NCBI GenBank assembly: GCA_020073245.1
Contig: JAIQFQ010000033.1
Span: 1-42,618, forward strand
Length of the DNA: 42,618 bases
Reading direction: 5' to 3'
Source: Terriglobia bacterium
GTDB lineage: Bacteria; Acidobacteriota; Thermoanaerobaculia; Thermoanaerobaculales; Thermoanaerobaculaceae
The first letter of the stretch is position 1, and every line of letters starts with the position of its first letter. Of the stretch, positions 31,748-41,695 are shown one piece after another. The notes beneath the pieces are model-generated. The model was not told the DNA's origin. It did not search any database and saw nothing but the letters and a program-made list of their open reading frames with translations. A program made the position numbers and the translations under genes.

Positions 31748-34700
31748 TCACTTGAGCGAGAGGTCCGCACGGGTCAATGGAGCCTTGCCGGCCGACGCCG
31801 GGGCCCCAGAGGCCGCCACGACGAAGACCTGCTCGGCTTTCACCTTCCCGGTTTGCAGCAGGTAAGCCTGGACGGCCCCGGCACGGGAGGACGCCAACTG
31901 GCGGAGGGCATCCGCGCCGGGCTCGAGGCTGGCGAGCAGTCGCTTCTCCATTTCCGGAACCGGTTCGGCCTTCGCGATGCCCAGGAGGTTGCGCGGCTTC
32001 GAGAACTTGCCGTGCTTGTACGCCCTCTTCAGATACGTTTCGTACTCCTCCGGCTTGACGACGACGGCGTCGAGGGACTGCGCCGTGCCGCCCTCCTTAA
32101 CAAGGTCGTCGAGCTTCTCACGTTTGATGGCGCGTTGCAGGCCGGCCTGGCGCAGCCCCTCGCGGTCGGCGGTTGGGTCGGCACGGCCGGCGACCTCGAG
32201 CCGGAGGCCGGGCCGGTCGTACAGCGCCTTGGCAAGGGTGTCGAGGTGGCCGCGTGCGGCGTCGTCGAGCGCGGCGCTCCCGGGCGCGAAGACGACGGTG
32301 TTCAGCTCGGCTCCTCCGCCACCGAACAGCGAGCCCAGCAAGGCAAACGGCGAGGTGGCAACCTTGACGAGCAGGTGCCCGATCATCTTCAGGATGATGC
32401 GACCGACACGAAACTTCGGGTCGTCGAGAGAGCCGCTCACCGGGAGGTTGAGGGTGATGCGCTCGTTCCGGTCCTTGAGCAGCGAGACGGCGAGCCGCAC
32501 CGGTAGGTGCGTGGCCTTCGGGCTTTCGACCTTCTCGCCGAAGTCGAATTGGTCGACCACCAGCTGGTTCTGCGCCTCGAGCCGGCGCTGGCTGATCTTG
32601 TACGCGAGCTCCAAGCTCATCTTGCCGCGCTGGATCGCGTACCCCGCGTAGGTGCCCGAGTACGTGGAAACCGCAGGCAGATCGAAGTCGCTTCCCACGA
32701 TCTTGAGGTCGATGAACAGGTTGCCGGCGAGCGGGTTGACCTTGCCGGTGACGGAAAGCGGCGCCTGTCCGTTGAGGGTGGCCCGGAGGTCCACCTCGCC
32801 GGCGGTGGATGCGAGCGACGTCAACCCTGAGACGGATCCCGTCAGACCCGTGAGGTCCATTCGGAAATCCGGGCTCACCGAGCGGTCGAGGATCGCGACC
32901 ATACCATCGCGAATGGTGACCTTGCCGATGCGGACTGCATCCGGCGCGCCCGGTTGGGGCGCAGGGGCCGGAGCCGCGGTGGGTGACGGTGCCGGCGTGG
33001 GCGTCGCGGCGGGTTCGGCCTCCGCGCCCTCGCCCTCGCCTTCTTCCTCCTCTTCACCGGCCGGGGGCGGTGGGCCTCCGCCCAACACGCGCCTGATGTT
33101 GGCGGTGCCGTCGGGAGCGACCGTCAGGTGCGCCGCCAGGCCCACGAGTGTGATCTCGCCAATCTCGAGGCGAAACGGCTCACTGGCGAACGACACGCCG
33201 TCGAAGGCGAGCGAGTCCCACTTGAGGAGATCTTCGGCCGCGTCCGCGTCCACGGTGGCGAGGCGGTCCACCGAGGCCCTGCCGGTGAAGCCCGCGCTCG
33301 GTGCCGCGCCGGCCGAAGCCAAGGTCAGATTGCCCGAGGCGGAGGCTGTGCCGTCGTTCACGACGATGCGGACGCGGTCGGAGACGTAACCCTGGAGCGG
33401 GACCAGCGGGAGTTGCTTGACCTCGGCGGCAAGCGTGCCCGCGAGAGGGTTGAGCCCGATGCCGCCCCGCAGGGAGACGGCGCCCGAACCGTTGACCTTG
33501 CAGCGCAGGTCGAGGTTGCCCTTGACGCCCTCGACCGTGGAGAGATCCTGCGCGGTCAGGTCGAGGGGCGCGATCGCAACGTGCACGGGCTTAGCGGGCA
33601 GGGCGTCGTCCACCGCGATCTCCGCGCCCGTCAACGCAAACCGCTTGAGGGTGAACGCCCATGCCGGCGCTGTGGGGGGAGCGGGTATCGGCGACGGCAT
33701 CACTCCCCCTGCCGGTAGCGTCGCAGAAAGAGCTGTCGCCGGCACCGGAGCCGCCGGCAGCAGGGTTGCGACGTTCCACACACCGTCGCCGCCGCGCGTC
33801 ACGGCGAGCCGCGCGCCCGCCAGCGAAACATCGCCCAGAACGATGCTGCTCTTGACGAGGTCCACCGATGATTCCTTCAGGCCAGCCTCGGGGACGGCAA
33901 GGAAGTCCGCTTGCTCCCCCGTCTTGCGCAGGCGCAGCGAGCGCAGCGTGGCTGCCAGACCCGACAGCGTCAGACCGCCGCCTTCGGCGCCGGACCACGC
34001 GTAACCGCTCGACAGGCCGAGCACGCCGTCGGCGATCTCGAACGCCACCGCATCCTGGTAGTACGGCGCGTAGCGGCGGAGCGGGGCGCCGGTCAGCTCG
34101 AACGTCCCGCGCGCCGCGAGCGGCTCGAACGTGAACTCGCCCGTGTGGTGCAGAGTCTCGCCGGCGTCGCTGGTGAGCGACAGCTCGACCTTCGCAGCCA
34201 CGCCCGGCGCGTTGCTGAAACCGCGCACGCCCAATTCGACCGCGTGCAGCGTTGCTTCGAAAGGTGGTTTGGGCGTCGCGTCGGCGAACAGAAGGGTTCC
34301 GTCGGTTACCTTCAGCTCGGCCACCTCGAGGATGAACGCCGCTGCCTTGCCCCCGTCCTTCGCCGCCGCGGCTTGGCCACGGCCGGATGCCAGCGCCAGT
34401 GCTGCCAGGTTCCACACGCCCATCGCGTCGCGCTGGAGTCGCAGGCGCGGCTGCTGCAGCAGCACGCTCGAGAGACTCGTGCGACCGATCAGAAGGTCGG
34501 CGGCGGCGATGCGGACCTCGAACAGCGGCAGGGCGAGCAGCTCCCCACCCCGGGCATCGGTGACCGCAACATCCCGGAGTGCGGCCCGGCCGGCGAGCAC
34601 CAGCGTCGAGGGCTTACCTCTTTCCTGCCGGAATGTGAGCGTCAGCTGCGTCGCGAGGCGCGCGGACTGAAGCTTGACGGGGATCGCCACCGGAAGGTAG

Positions 34701-35413
34701 ACGAGGTAGCCGGGGACGTCGAGATCGCGGATGTCGATGTCGAGAGAGGTCTCGCGGGAATCGGCGAACGGTTTCGTTCGCCCCTCGAGCACGAACGGCG
34801 TTCCGTTGACCACCGCCCGCAACGCCGGCTGTACGAATACGTCGGTCTCGTCCGGCAGGTTGGAGAGGAACGGGATGGCGATATACAGGTTCCGGACGGT
34901 GTGGAGCTTCCTCACCGGCCGGTCGTCGAAGTCGACGCTGCCGCCGATCAGCTGGATGTTGTTGAGGGCATACCGTAGTGGTTTCGGAGGACCGGAGGGT
35001 GGCGGTGCGGCCGGCGCAAGCAGGTCGGAAAAATTGTAGGTCGAGTCCTCGTTGCGAACGATCCGGAGGCGCAGGTCGGTGAGGCGCAGCTCTTTGAGGA
35101 CCGGGGCAAGGTGCAAGAGCGATGTCAGCTTGGCGTTGGCGTAGAGCTCACCGAGCGAGACGAAGACGTCAGGGGAAGCCGGCTCTCGCACCGTGAGGCC
35201 GCGCACACGCGCGGAAAGTGTGAACGGGTTGAACGCCACGCTCTCGACCGTCGTCGGGCGGTGCAACGCCTTGGTGAGCTTGCTCGTCAGCACCGAGCGC
35301 AGCAGCGGCGGCACGGCGAGGAACCCTATGAGGCCGTAGACTGCCACCACCGCCAGAGCAACCGCACAACGCTTCCGCACCTTCGGTTGTCGTGCCCACT
35401 CGGTCAGCGCCAC
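31748..35413 (-). CDS. DUF748/AsmA-like giant envelope protein with OmpA-like C-terminus
   Basis: 1221 residues. One N-terminal transmembrane helix (VALAVVAVYGLIGFLAVPPLL) anchors a long periplasmic part. VESVAFNPFTLSARVRGLTVREP is the DUF748/AsmA opening; similar blocks return through the protein (FALTGAEIAVDDALPAKPVHVAIAPLDLTAQDLS, VRIGKVTIRDGMVAILDRSV). Around residues 780-830 lies an acidic Glu/Gly tract followed by a Pro/Ala/Thr linker. The last ~250 residues include VVFAPGSAALDDAARGHLDTLAKAL and LEVAGRADPTADREGLR, resembling an OmpA-like peptidoglycan-binding fold. AsmA-like proteins are thought to carry phospholipids between membranes; that role here is inference. Its start is ATG, with 254 bp to the next gene. 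Confidence 0.82.
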   Translation of the reverse strand: MALTEWARQPKVRKRCAVALAVVAVYGLIGFLAVPPLLRSVLTSKLTKALHRPTTVESVAFNPFTLSARVRGLTVREPASPDVFVSLGELYANAKLTSLLHLAPVLKELRLTDLRLRIVRNEDSTYNFSDLLAPAAPPPSGPPKPLRYALNNIQLIGGSVDFDDRPVRKLHTVRNLYIAIPFLSNLPDETDVFVQPALRAVVNGTPFVLEGRTKPFADSRETSLDIDIRDLDVPGYLVYLPVAIPVKLQSARLATQLTLTFRQERGKPSTLVLAGRAALRDVAVTDARGGELLALPLFEVRIAAADLLIGRTSLSSVLLQQPRLRLQRDAMGVWNLAALALASGRGQAAAAKDGGKAAAFILEVAELKVTDGTLLFADATPKPPFEATLHAVELGVRGFSNAPGVAAKVELSLTSDAGETLHHTGEFTFEPLAARGTFELTGAPLRRYAPYYQDAVAFEIADGVLGLSSGYAWSGAEGGGLTLSGLAATLRSLRLRKTGEQADFLAVPEAGLKESSVDLVKSSIVLGDVSLAGARLAVTRGGDGVWNVATLLPAAPVPATALSATLPAGGVMPSPIPAPPTAPAWAFTLKRFALTGAEIAVDDALPAKPVHVAIAPLDLTAQDLSTVEGVKGNLDLRCKVNGSGAVSLRGGIGLNPLAGTLAAEVKQLPLVPLQGYVSDRVRIVVNDGTASASGNLTLASAGAAPSAGFTGRASVDRLATVDADAAEDLLKWDSLAFDGVSFASEPFRLEIGEITLVGLAAHLTVAPDGTANIRRVLGGGPPPPAGEEEEEGEGEGAEAEPAATPTPAPSPTAAPAPAPQPGAPDAVRIGKVTIRDGMVAILDRSVSPDFRMDLTGLTGSVSGLTSLASTAGEVDLRATLNGQAPLSVTGKVNPLAGNLFIDLKIVGSDFDLPAVSTYSGTYAGYAIQRGKMSLELAYKISQRRLEAQNQLVVDQFDFGEKVESPKATHLPVRLAVSLLKDRNERITLNLPVSGSLDDPKFRVGRIILKMIGHLLVKVATSPFALLGSLFGGGGAELNTVVFAPGSAALDDAARGHLDTLAKALYDRPGLRLEVAGRADPTADREGLRQAGLQRAIKREKLDDLVKEGGTAQSLDAVVVKPEEYETYLKRAYKHGKFSKPRNLLGIAKAEPVPEMEKRLLASLEPGADALRQLASSRAGAVQAYLLQTGKVKAEQVFVVAASGAPASAGKAPLTRADLSLK

Positions 35414-35667
35414 GTCACGCCTCCCCGACCGGTCGCCTCGGCCCCGCCAGCGCCAGCGGCCATCCCCCTGCGCCGGCCCTGAATCCGCGGACCACTGGGC
35501 GCCCTTTGGTCGTATCCGAGTCTATCGCCGATCGGGTCTGTGGGGCACGTTGCACCCCCACCGCCCCTCGCACTCCCCATCCGTCCGCGTGCTCCCCAGG
35601 CCTCCCACGGCGATCGCGCCTCCCGCGTTTCACCCCAGACCGCCGAACGGCGCGCTACAGTGGCTTC

Positions 35668-35913
35668 GTGCCGCACGTCTACATCCTGCGCTGCCGCGAC
35701 GGGTCGCTCTACACGGGGTCCGCAAAAGACGTCGCCGCGCGTCTCCGCCTCCACGAGGCCGGCCGCGCCGCGTGTTACACCCGGGGACGCCGCCCGCTCG
35801 CCCTCGCGTGGTCGTGCGAGGTGGCCACGTGGGGCGAGGCCCTGCGCGAGGAGCGCCGGATCAAGCGGCTCCGGCGCGCCGACAAGGAGGCGCTGATCAG
35901 CCGCTGCCGGTGA
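35668..35913 (+). CDS. GIY-YIG domain protein (UPF0213/YhbQ-like)
   Basis: 81 residues from the GTG at 35668, giving [32 protein letters not shown]...LYTG is the GIY-YIG motif, the Arg in [10 protein letters not shown] and Glu in [14 protein letters not shown] are the expected catalytic residues. Such stand-alone domains are small endonuclease-like proteins; cellular role uncertain. No good ribosome site is visible and the frame stays open upstream, so the start is uncertain. The 3' end overlaps the convergent recQ by 17 bp. Confidence 0.8.
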   Translation: MPHVYILRCRDGSLYTGSAKDVAARLRLHEAGRAACYTRGRRPLALAWSCEVATWGEALREERRIKRLRRADKEALISRCR

Positions 35914-37711
35914 GCACGGCGAGAAACGCGTCGCCGTAGCGGGCGAGCTTGACCCGGCCCACGCCGCTCACCTGCAGCAACTCCTCCGCGGTCTGCGGGC
36001 GCACTGCCGCCATCGCGGCGAGCGTCGCGTCGGAGAAGACGACGTACGCCGGGACGCCCTGTTCGTCGGCGAGGCGCCTGCGGAGCGCCCGCAGGCGGCC
36101 GAACAGCGCGTCGTCGACCGCGCGCCCGTCGGCGGTCAACCGTGCCTGCTTGGCCGGATGGGCACGGGCGGCGGGGCGGTGGACCGCCAGCTCGAGCCGG
36201 CGCTCGCCGCGCAGCAGCGCGTCCGCCCCGGTTGTGAGCTTGAGGACCGAGTACTCGGCGATGTCCTGGCGCAGGAAGCCGCCGTGGACCAGCTGGCGGA
36301 TCACCGAGAGCCAGGCCTCGGCTGAGAGGTCGGTGCCGATCCCGTACGTCGAGAGGCGGTCGTGACCGAGCTCGCGGATGCGCGCGGTGCCGGCACCGCG
36401 CAGTACCTCGACGATGTGGCGGGCCCCGAACCGTTGGCCGACACGGTAGACGCACGACAGCGCCTTGCGCGCGTGTTCGGTCCCGTCGTATCGCTCGGGC
36501 GGGTCGAGGCACACGTCGCAGTTGCCGCAGTCCCGCCCTAGCGTTTCGCCGAAGTACGCCAGCAACGCCCGCCGCCGGCACGTGAGCGACTCGGCGAAGC
36601 CGACCATCGCGGAGAGCTTGTGCTGTTCCACTCGCACCTGCTCGGGGTCGCTGCCACTCCCGATCAGCCGGTGCGCGGTCACCACGTCCTGCATCCCGAA
36701 CAGCAGTAGCGCCTCGGCGGGCATCCCGTCGCGCCCGGCGCGGCCGATCTCCTGGTAGTACCCCTCGATGTTCTTCGGCATGTCGTGGTGCACGACGAAG
36801 CGGACGTCGGGCTTGTCGATCCCCATCCCGAACGCGACGGTAGCGACCACCACCTCGATCTCGTCGCGCAGGAAGGCATCCTGCACGCGCGTCCGCTCGG
36901 CCGCCGGCAGGCCCGCGTGGTAGGCGGCCACCGCGACTCCCGCAACCGTCAGGCGCGCGGCGACCTGCTCGGTGCGCTTGCGCGACAGGCAGTAGACGAT
37001 CCCGGAGTCACCGCGTCGGGCGCGTAGGAAAGCGAGCAGCTGCTCTGCGGGCGCGCTCTTGGCCACCACGGTGAGACGGATGTTGGGCCGGTCGAAGCCA
37101 CCGGCGAAGAGCGCGGCGTCGCGCAGGCCGAGCTTCTCGATCACGTCGGCGCGCGTCGCCTCGTCGGCGGTGGCCGTCAGCGCCACCAGCGGCACACCCG
37201 GGAACAGCCCGCGCAGTCGCCCGAGGGCGATGTACTCGGGGCGGAAGTCGTGCCCCCACTGGCTGACGCAGTGCGCCTCGTCGACCGCGAACAGCGCCAG
37301 CTGCAGCGTGCGCAACCGGGCGAGAAACGAGTCTGTCATCAGCCGCTCGGGCGCGACATAAAGCAGGTCGAGCGCGCCGGCGTGCAGACGCGCCAGGGTC
37401 CTCCGCGCCTCGCCCTCCTCCATCGAAGAGTTGTAGAAGGCGGCCGCGACACCGTTGGCGACCAGCGCGTCGACCTGGTCCTTCATCAGCGAGATGAGCG
37501 GTGAAACGATGACCGCCGTGCCTGGACGCACCAGCGCCGGCACCTGGTAGCAGAGCGATTTGCCACCGCCGGTCGGCATCAGCACGAAGGCGTCGCCGCC
37601 GCCCACGACGCATTCGATGACCTCGCGCTGGAGCGGGCGGAACGCCTCGTAGCCGAACACCTCGCGCAGGACAGCGCGAGGATCGCCGACAGGTGCGGGG
37701 CCGTATCGCAC
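35897..37711 (-). CDS. recQ: ATP-dependent DNA helicase RecQ
   Basis: 604 residues from GTG at 37711, close to the 609 of E. coli RecQ. The 3'-5' helicase repairs stalled forks. Seen in order: [17 protein letters not shown] (motif 0), Walker [28 protein letters not shown], Walker [74 protein letters not shown] (motif VI), the zinc cysteines ([12 protein letters not shown]...CGNCDVC), winged helix, and an HRDC domain at the end ([21 protein letters not shown]...). The reading frame is open further upstream without protein character. Confidence 0.96.
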   Translation of the reverse strand: MRYGPAPVGDPRAVLREVFGYEAFRPLQREVIECVVGGGDAFVLMPTGGGKSLCYQVPALVRPGTAVIVSPLISLMKDQVDALVANGVAAAFYNSSMEEGEARRTLARLHAGALDLLYVAPERLMTDSFLARLRTLQLALFAVDEAHCVSQWGHDFRPEYIALGRLRGLFPGVPLVALTATADEATRADVIEKLGLRDAALFAGGFDRPNIRLTVVAKSAPAEQLLAFLRARRGDSGIVYCLSRKRTEQVAARLTVAGVAVAAYHAGLPAAERTRVQDAFLRDEIEVVVATVAFGMGIDKPDVRFVVHHDMPKNIEGYYQEIGRAGRDGMPAEALLLFGMQDVVTAHRLIGSGSDPEQVRVEQHKLSAMVGFAESLTCRRRALLAYFGETLGRDCGNCDVCLDPPERYDGTEHARKALSCVYRVGQRFGARHIVEVLRGAGTARIRELGHDRLSTYGIGTDLSAEAWLSVIRQLVHGGFLRQDIAEYSVLKLTTGADALLRGERRLELAVHRPAARAHPAKQARLTADGRAVDDALFGRLRALRRRLADEQGVPAYVVFSDATLAAMAAVRPQTAEELLQVSGVGRVKLARYGDAFLAVLTGSG

Positions 37712-37794
37712 GCGGAGAACGTAGCACGATGGAATCGCCCGCGCCGGGGGTGACGAGCCGGCGAGGCGGGTGACCCCCATGGATGCGCGGGGCT

Positions 37795-39900
37795 CTACTT
37801 CAGGCCACGCTTCTCGAGCAGCGCATCCACCTGCGGGTCGCGGCCGCGGAAGCGCCTGAACAGCACCGCCGGGTCCTCGCCCCCGCTCCTCGAAAGCAGC
37901 TCGCGGAACGCCTTGGCCCTCGCCTGGTCGAAGATGTCGGGCTTCTCCTTGAAGGCCTGGAACGCGTCGGAGTCCAGCACCGCGCTCCACGTGTAGCTGT
38001 AGTAACCCGCCGAGTACTCGTCCGCGGAGTGCAGGAAGTAGGTGGTGCGGTAACGGCTGAAGATCTCCGGGATCAGCCCCCACTTGTCCAGGCTCGCCTT
38101 CTCGAACGCGTCGGTGTCCTGGAGCTTCGGCTCGGTCATGGTGTGCCAGTCCATGTCGAGCAGCGACGCCGCGAGGTACTCCGTCATGGCGAAACCCTGG
38201 TTGAACGTCCCGGCCTTCCGGATCTTGGCGACCAGCGCCTCGGGCATCACCTCGCCGGTCTTGTAGTGGCGGGCGTAGAGCTTCAGGACCTCCGGCTCGA
38301 AAACCCAGTTCTCCATGAACTGGCTCGGAAGCTCGACGAAGTCCTCTGCGATGCTGCCGCCGCTCCCGCGGAACCGGCAGCTCGAGAACAGGCTGTGCAG
38401 CGCATGGCCGAACTCGTGGAAGATCGTCTCCGCCTCCTCGGGCGTCAACAGCGCCGGGGTGTCACCCGTCGGCCGCGCGAGGTTGTGGACGTTGTAGACG
38501 ATCGGCGTCACGAACTGGCCGTTCTTGATCCACTGGTCGCGGATGTTCGAACACCACGCGCCGCCCCGCTTCCCGGGCCGCGGGTGCGAGTCCATGTACA
38601 GGATCCCGACGTGCTTCCCGTCCTTCTCCTTCACCTCGTATACCTTCACCTCGGGGTTGTAGACCGGGACGTTGGTCAGCTCGGTGAAGGTGATGCCGTA
38701 GAGCTTGCCCGCGAGCGCGAAGGCGCCCTGGCGCACCTCGTCGATCGGCAGGTAGGGCTTGATCGCCTCCTCGTCGAGGTCGTACCTGGCCTTCTTGACC
38801 TTCTCGGAGTAGTAGCGCCAGTCCCACGGCTCCAACTTGAAGCCGCCGTGCTCGGCGTCGATCAACGCCTGCATGTCCGCCGCCTCCTGCTTCGCCTTTG
38901 CAAGCGACGGCCTCCAGAGCTGGCCGAGGAGCTTGTAGACGTTCTCCGGGGTCTTAGCCATGTACTCGTCGAGGATGAAGTTCGCCCACGTCCTGTAGCC
39001 GAGGAGCTGCGCCTTCTCAACGCGCAGCGCGGCGATCTTCGCGAAAACGGGCCTGTTGTCGGTCTCGCCGCCCTTGTCGCAGCGCATCGTGTAGGCGGTG
39101 AGGATCTGCTTGCGAAGCTCGCGGTTGGAGGAGCTCTGCAGGAACGGCCAAATGCTGGGGGCCTTCAGCGTGAACACCCACTTTCCGGCGAGGCCCGCGC
39201 TGGTCGCCGCTTCGGCCGCCGTTGCGATCTGGCCCTCCGAAAGGCCCGCGAGGTCGGCCTTCGTGTCCACGACCAGCTTGTACGCGTTGGTCTCCTTGAG
39301 GAGGTTATCGGAGAACTTGACGATCAAGCTCGACAGCTCGCCGTTGATCGCGCGGAGCCGCGTCTTCTGCGCGGGCGCGAGGTTGGCCCCGCCGCGCACG
39401 AAGCGCCGGTAGGTCGTCCGCAGCAGCGTCGCCTGCTCGGGATCGAGATGGAACGTGGCCCGGTCGTTGTAGACCGTCACGACGCGCTTGAACAACGCCT
39501 CGTTGAGATAGATGTCGTCGTTGTGGCTCGAGAGCATCGGCCGAACCTTGGCCTCGACCGCCTGCAGCTTCTCGCTGGTCTCCGCACCCGCCAGCAAGCC
39601 GAAGACGTTCCCGATCCTCGTGAGCAGCTCGCCGGAGTCATCGAGCGCCGCGACGGTGTTGTCGAACGTCGCGGGCTTCGGGTTCGCCGCGATCGCCTCG
39701 ATCTCCCTGTCGTGCTGCCGGATGGCCTCATCGAACGCCGGCATGAAGTGCACCGGCTTGATCTGATCGAACGGCGGAACGCCGAAGGGGGTCGTCCACT
39801 CCGCGAGGAGCGGGTTGGGGGTCGGGGCCGGCGCAGGTGTCGAGGCGATCACCGACGCGGCCAGGGCCACGATGGCCACGAGGAACAGGGTCATTCGCAT
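37795..39900 (-). CDS. Secreted M3-family metallopeptidase (Dcp/oligopeptidase A type)
   Basis: 701 residues, the usual M3 size. It has an N-terminal signal peptide ([19 protein letters not shown]). [22 protein letters not shown] is the opening of dipeptidyl carboxypeptidase-like enzymes; [16 protein letters not shown] and YNVHNLARP are conserved; the zinc site is [12 protein letters not shown] near residue 490, followed by [19 protein letters not shown] with the third ligand Glu. Substrates are short peptides, cut outside the cytoplasm. ATG has AAGGAG seven bases upstream. A long frame on the opposite strand (37783-40047) is a GC-rich shadow. Confidence 0.93.
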   Translation of the reverse strand: MRMTLFLVAIVALAASVIASTPAPAPTPNPLLAEWTTPFGVPPFDQIKPVHFMPAFDEAIRQHDREIEAIAANPKPATFDNTVAALDDSGELLTRIGNVFGLLAGAETSEKLQAVEAKVRPMLSSHNDDIYLNEALFKRVVTVYNDRATFHLDPEQATLLRTTYRRFVRGGANLAPAQKTRLRAINGELSSLIVKFSDNLLKETNAYKLVVDTKADLAGLSEGQIATAAEAATSAGLAGKWVFTLKAPSIWPFLQSSSNRELRKQILTAYTMRCDKGGETDNRPVFAKIAALRVEKAQLLGYRTWANFILDEYMAKTPENVYKLLGQLWRPSLAKAKQEAADMQALIDAEHGGFKLEPWDWRYYSEKVKKARYDLDEEAIKPYLPIDEVRQGAFALAGKLYGITFTELTNVPVYNPEVKVYEVKEKDGKHVGILYMDSHPRPGKRGGAWCSNIRDQWIKNGQFVTPIVYNVHNLARPTGDTPALLTPEEAETIFHEFGHALHSLFSSCRFRGSGGSIAEDFVELPSQFMENWVFEPEVLKLYARHYKTGEVMPEALVAKIRKAGTFNQGFAMTEYLAASLLDMDWHTMTEPKLQDTDAFEKASLDKWGLIPEIFSRYRTTYFLHSADEYSAGYYSYTWSAVLDSDAFQAFKEKPDIFDQARAKAFRELLSRSGGEDPAVLFRRFRGRDPQVDALLEKRGLK

Positions 39901-40105
39901 TCGGGCTCCTTGAGGTTCCGGGCAGATGGGTTGCTGCCAGGCATGGGTCGAGGCACGTTCGCGCTCATGCAGCCACGCATGATACGCGCGTCCCGGGCCA
40001 CGGTTTCAGGTCGGCCGGGACTAATGGCGCTCGGCGACCTGTTTTGAGAGGTCGTATCAAGAAACGAACTGCGTGCCCTTACCGGTCCTGGAACGGCAAC
40101 ACATG

Positions 40106-40133
40106 TTGACAATGGACTTGCCTGGCCTACCAT
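40106..40133 (+). promoter_or_regulatory. Sigma-70 promoter candidate for the IPTL-CTERM-like gene
   Basis: A perfect -35 TTGACA (40106-40111), 16-bp spacer and a weaker -10 TACCAT (40128-40133). The leader would be about 40 nt. Confidence 0.45.
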
Positions 40134-40181
40134 GGAGGCAATCGAACCATCGCCCGCAAAGGGCCAAGTGAGGAGGGTACC

Positions 40182-41570
40182 ATGAACCGCCGTTCGGTGA
40201 CCGTAGTCGCGCTGGTTCTCATTGCCATCGCCGTGCCCGTGTTTGCCACGAGCACCGCCCTCAGGCCGACCTTCATGACGCCGTTCGATCCTCAGGGCGG
40301 TTTCGAGGTGCAGGCCCTCGTGAACGGCTTCTGGCAGCACGTCGGCGAGCTGAAGTACGACCGCTACGTCCGCGAGCGCGGGCTCACCCTCCCGGCCGCG
40401 GCGCTCGCCGCTCCGCACGTACGCATCCGCCTCGTGCAGCACGGCGGCGGCGCTGCGCAGATCGACCGCGTGGTGCTTGGGGAAACCCCGCCGACCCGGG
40501 TCGCGGGCGCCGTTGAGTCCGATGCCGCAGCCCTCGCCGCGCGGCGGGACAACGACGTCCTCGACGCCTTCGGCAAGACGCTCGAGCTGGCGTTCCCTGG
40601 CCGGACGGCCGAAACGGTGCTGCGGCTCGCAGCCCGCGTGGAGCCGAAGGTGAACGAGGGCTTGCCACTGGCCTTTCCTCCCGCGAACCAGTACATGCCG
40701 CTGACGCCCGACTCGGCGTTCTACCGGTACCGCCCCGTAGCAGCAGGATCTGCACCTTCTTGGCCCGCCGGGCTCGATCCCTCGAAGGCCCTGTTCGCCG
40801 AGTTCTGCAGGCCGACAACCGGCCACCCGGACGGCGTGACGTACGGCTGGGTCACCAACGACCGCGACACGCTCTACGCCGAGGTCGAGTTCACCCCGGA
40901 CAACACGCGCGACGGCAACAAGGACTTCTCGAGCGCCACAGTGGAGCGAAACGGTCAGATGAGGGAGTTCCGCGTCTCGGAGGACCAGACGCGCTGGGGC
41001 CACCCGAGCTTCCTCGCGACGGACCGCGCCCGCTACCACCACAAGCTGTACACGTTCGCGATCCCCTTCTCCGAGCTCGGAATCCGCAGCGCCAAGGAAG
41101 CTGGGGAGCTGAAGCTGGCGTTCAACGCGTACGGGACCACAGCGACATTCTTCCTGATACCCGCGTTCCACGACTTCGGGATCATCGAGCCCGGGAAGAC
41201 GTCGTCGGCCCTCATCGTGACTGCCGCAAACAACTTTCCGACTCTGGTCACGCTGGACACGCCGTATTTCACTCGTGGCGGGCCGAACTCGAACCAGTTC
41301 ACGTTGACCGACGTAACCTGTCACGATGGGCTTTCCCTCCCTGCAAATACCAACTGTACCTTCGAGGTCGTGTTTGCGCCCACAGTTGCGGGAAGTGCAG
41401 CCGACACCATCACCGTTCACGCCCACACCGCGGCCGGCGGGCCGGTTACCGGGAGCGTCAATATCCTGGGGGACGGCGTTATCCCGATCCCGACGTTCAG
41501 CCCGCTGGGCATCGCCCTTCTGGCCCTCGCGCTCTCGGCCCTCGGGTACTTTATTCTTCGGCGTCGCTAG
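40182..41570 (+). CDS. Surface protein with ASH-type domain and IPTL-CTERM-like sorting signal
   Basis: 462 residues. A signal peptide (VVALVLIAIAVPVFA) is followed by a beta-rich region of unknown family (40-300) and an ASH/choice-of-anchor type beta sandwich (HDFGIIEPGKTSSALIVTAANNFP... CHDGLSLPANTNCTFEVVFAPTVAGSAADTITV). The extreme C-terminus IPTFSPLGIALLALALSALG is a short proline-rich motif, a hydrophobic helix and RRR: the IPTL/PEP-CTERM tripartite signal that directs proteins to exosortase-type processing. No exosortase is in the window. ATG with GAGGAGG upstream; a 281-bp gap and a TTGACA promoter precede it. Confidence 0.8.
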   Translation: MNRRSVTVVALVLIAIAVPVFATSTALRPTFMTPFDPQGGFEVQALVNGFWQHVGELKYDRYVRERGLTLPAAALAAPHVRIRLVQHGGGAAQIDRVVLGETPPTRVAGAVESDAAALAARRDNDVLDAFGKTLELAFPGRTAETVLRLAARVEPKVNEGLPLAFPPANQYMPLTPDSAFYRYRPVAAGSAPSWPAGLDPSKALFAEFCRPTTGHPDGVTYGWVTNDRDTLYAEVEFTPDNTRDGNKDFSSATVERNGQMREFRVSEDQTRWGHPSFLATDRARYHHKLYTFAIPFSELGIRSAKEAGELKLAFNAYGTTATFFLIPAFHDFGIIEPGKTSSALIVTAANNFPTLVTLDTPYFTRGGPNSNQFTLTDVTCHDGLSLPANTNCTFEVVFAPTVAGSAADTITVHAHTAAGGPVTGSVNILGDGVIPIPTFSPLGIALLALALSALGYFILRRR

Positions 41571-41600
41571 GCAGCGGCCGCACCACCCTGCATGAAGCTC

Positions 41601-41621
41601 CCTCTCCCCGCTCGGGAGAGG
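41601..41621 (+). terminator. Hairpin after the IPTL-CTERM-like gene
   Basis: CCTCTCCC (41601-41608) pairs perfectly with GGGAGAGG (41614-41621) around CGCTC. It is followed by GTGTGCC, without a T-run, 30 bp after the stop codon. Confidence 0.45.
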
Positions 41622-41695
41622 TGTGCCTGCAACCTCCACGAAACGTCGGACCGAACCTGTCTCGGGTGATACGATCGGGCGCGAGGAGCACACCC

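Noticed and set aside
37783..40047. Long open frame of about 750 codons antisense to the M3 peptidase gene
   Set aside because: High-GC shadow: Leu/Arg/Glu/Val-rich composition, no motifs, while the opposite strand encodes a complete M3 enzyme with the zinc site.
39891..41693. 600-codon minus-strand frame opposite the IPTL-CTERM-like gene
   Set aside because: Antisense to a protein with signal peptide, ASH domain and sorting tail; no family features and no ribosome site.
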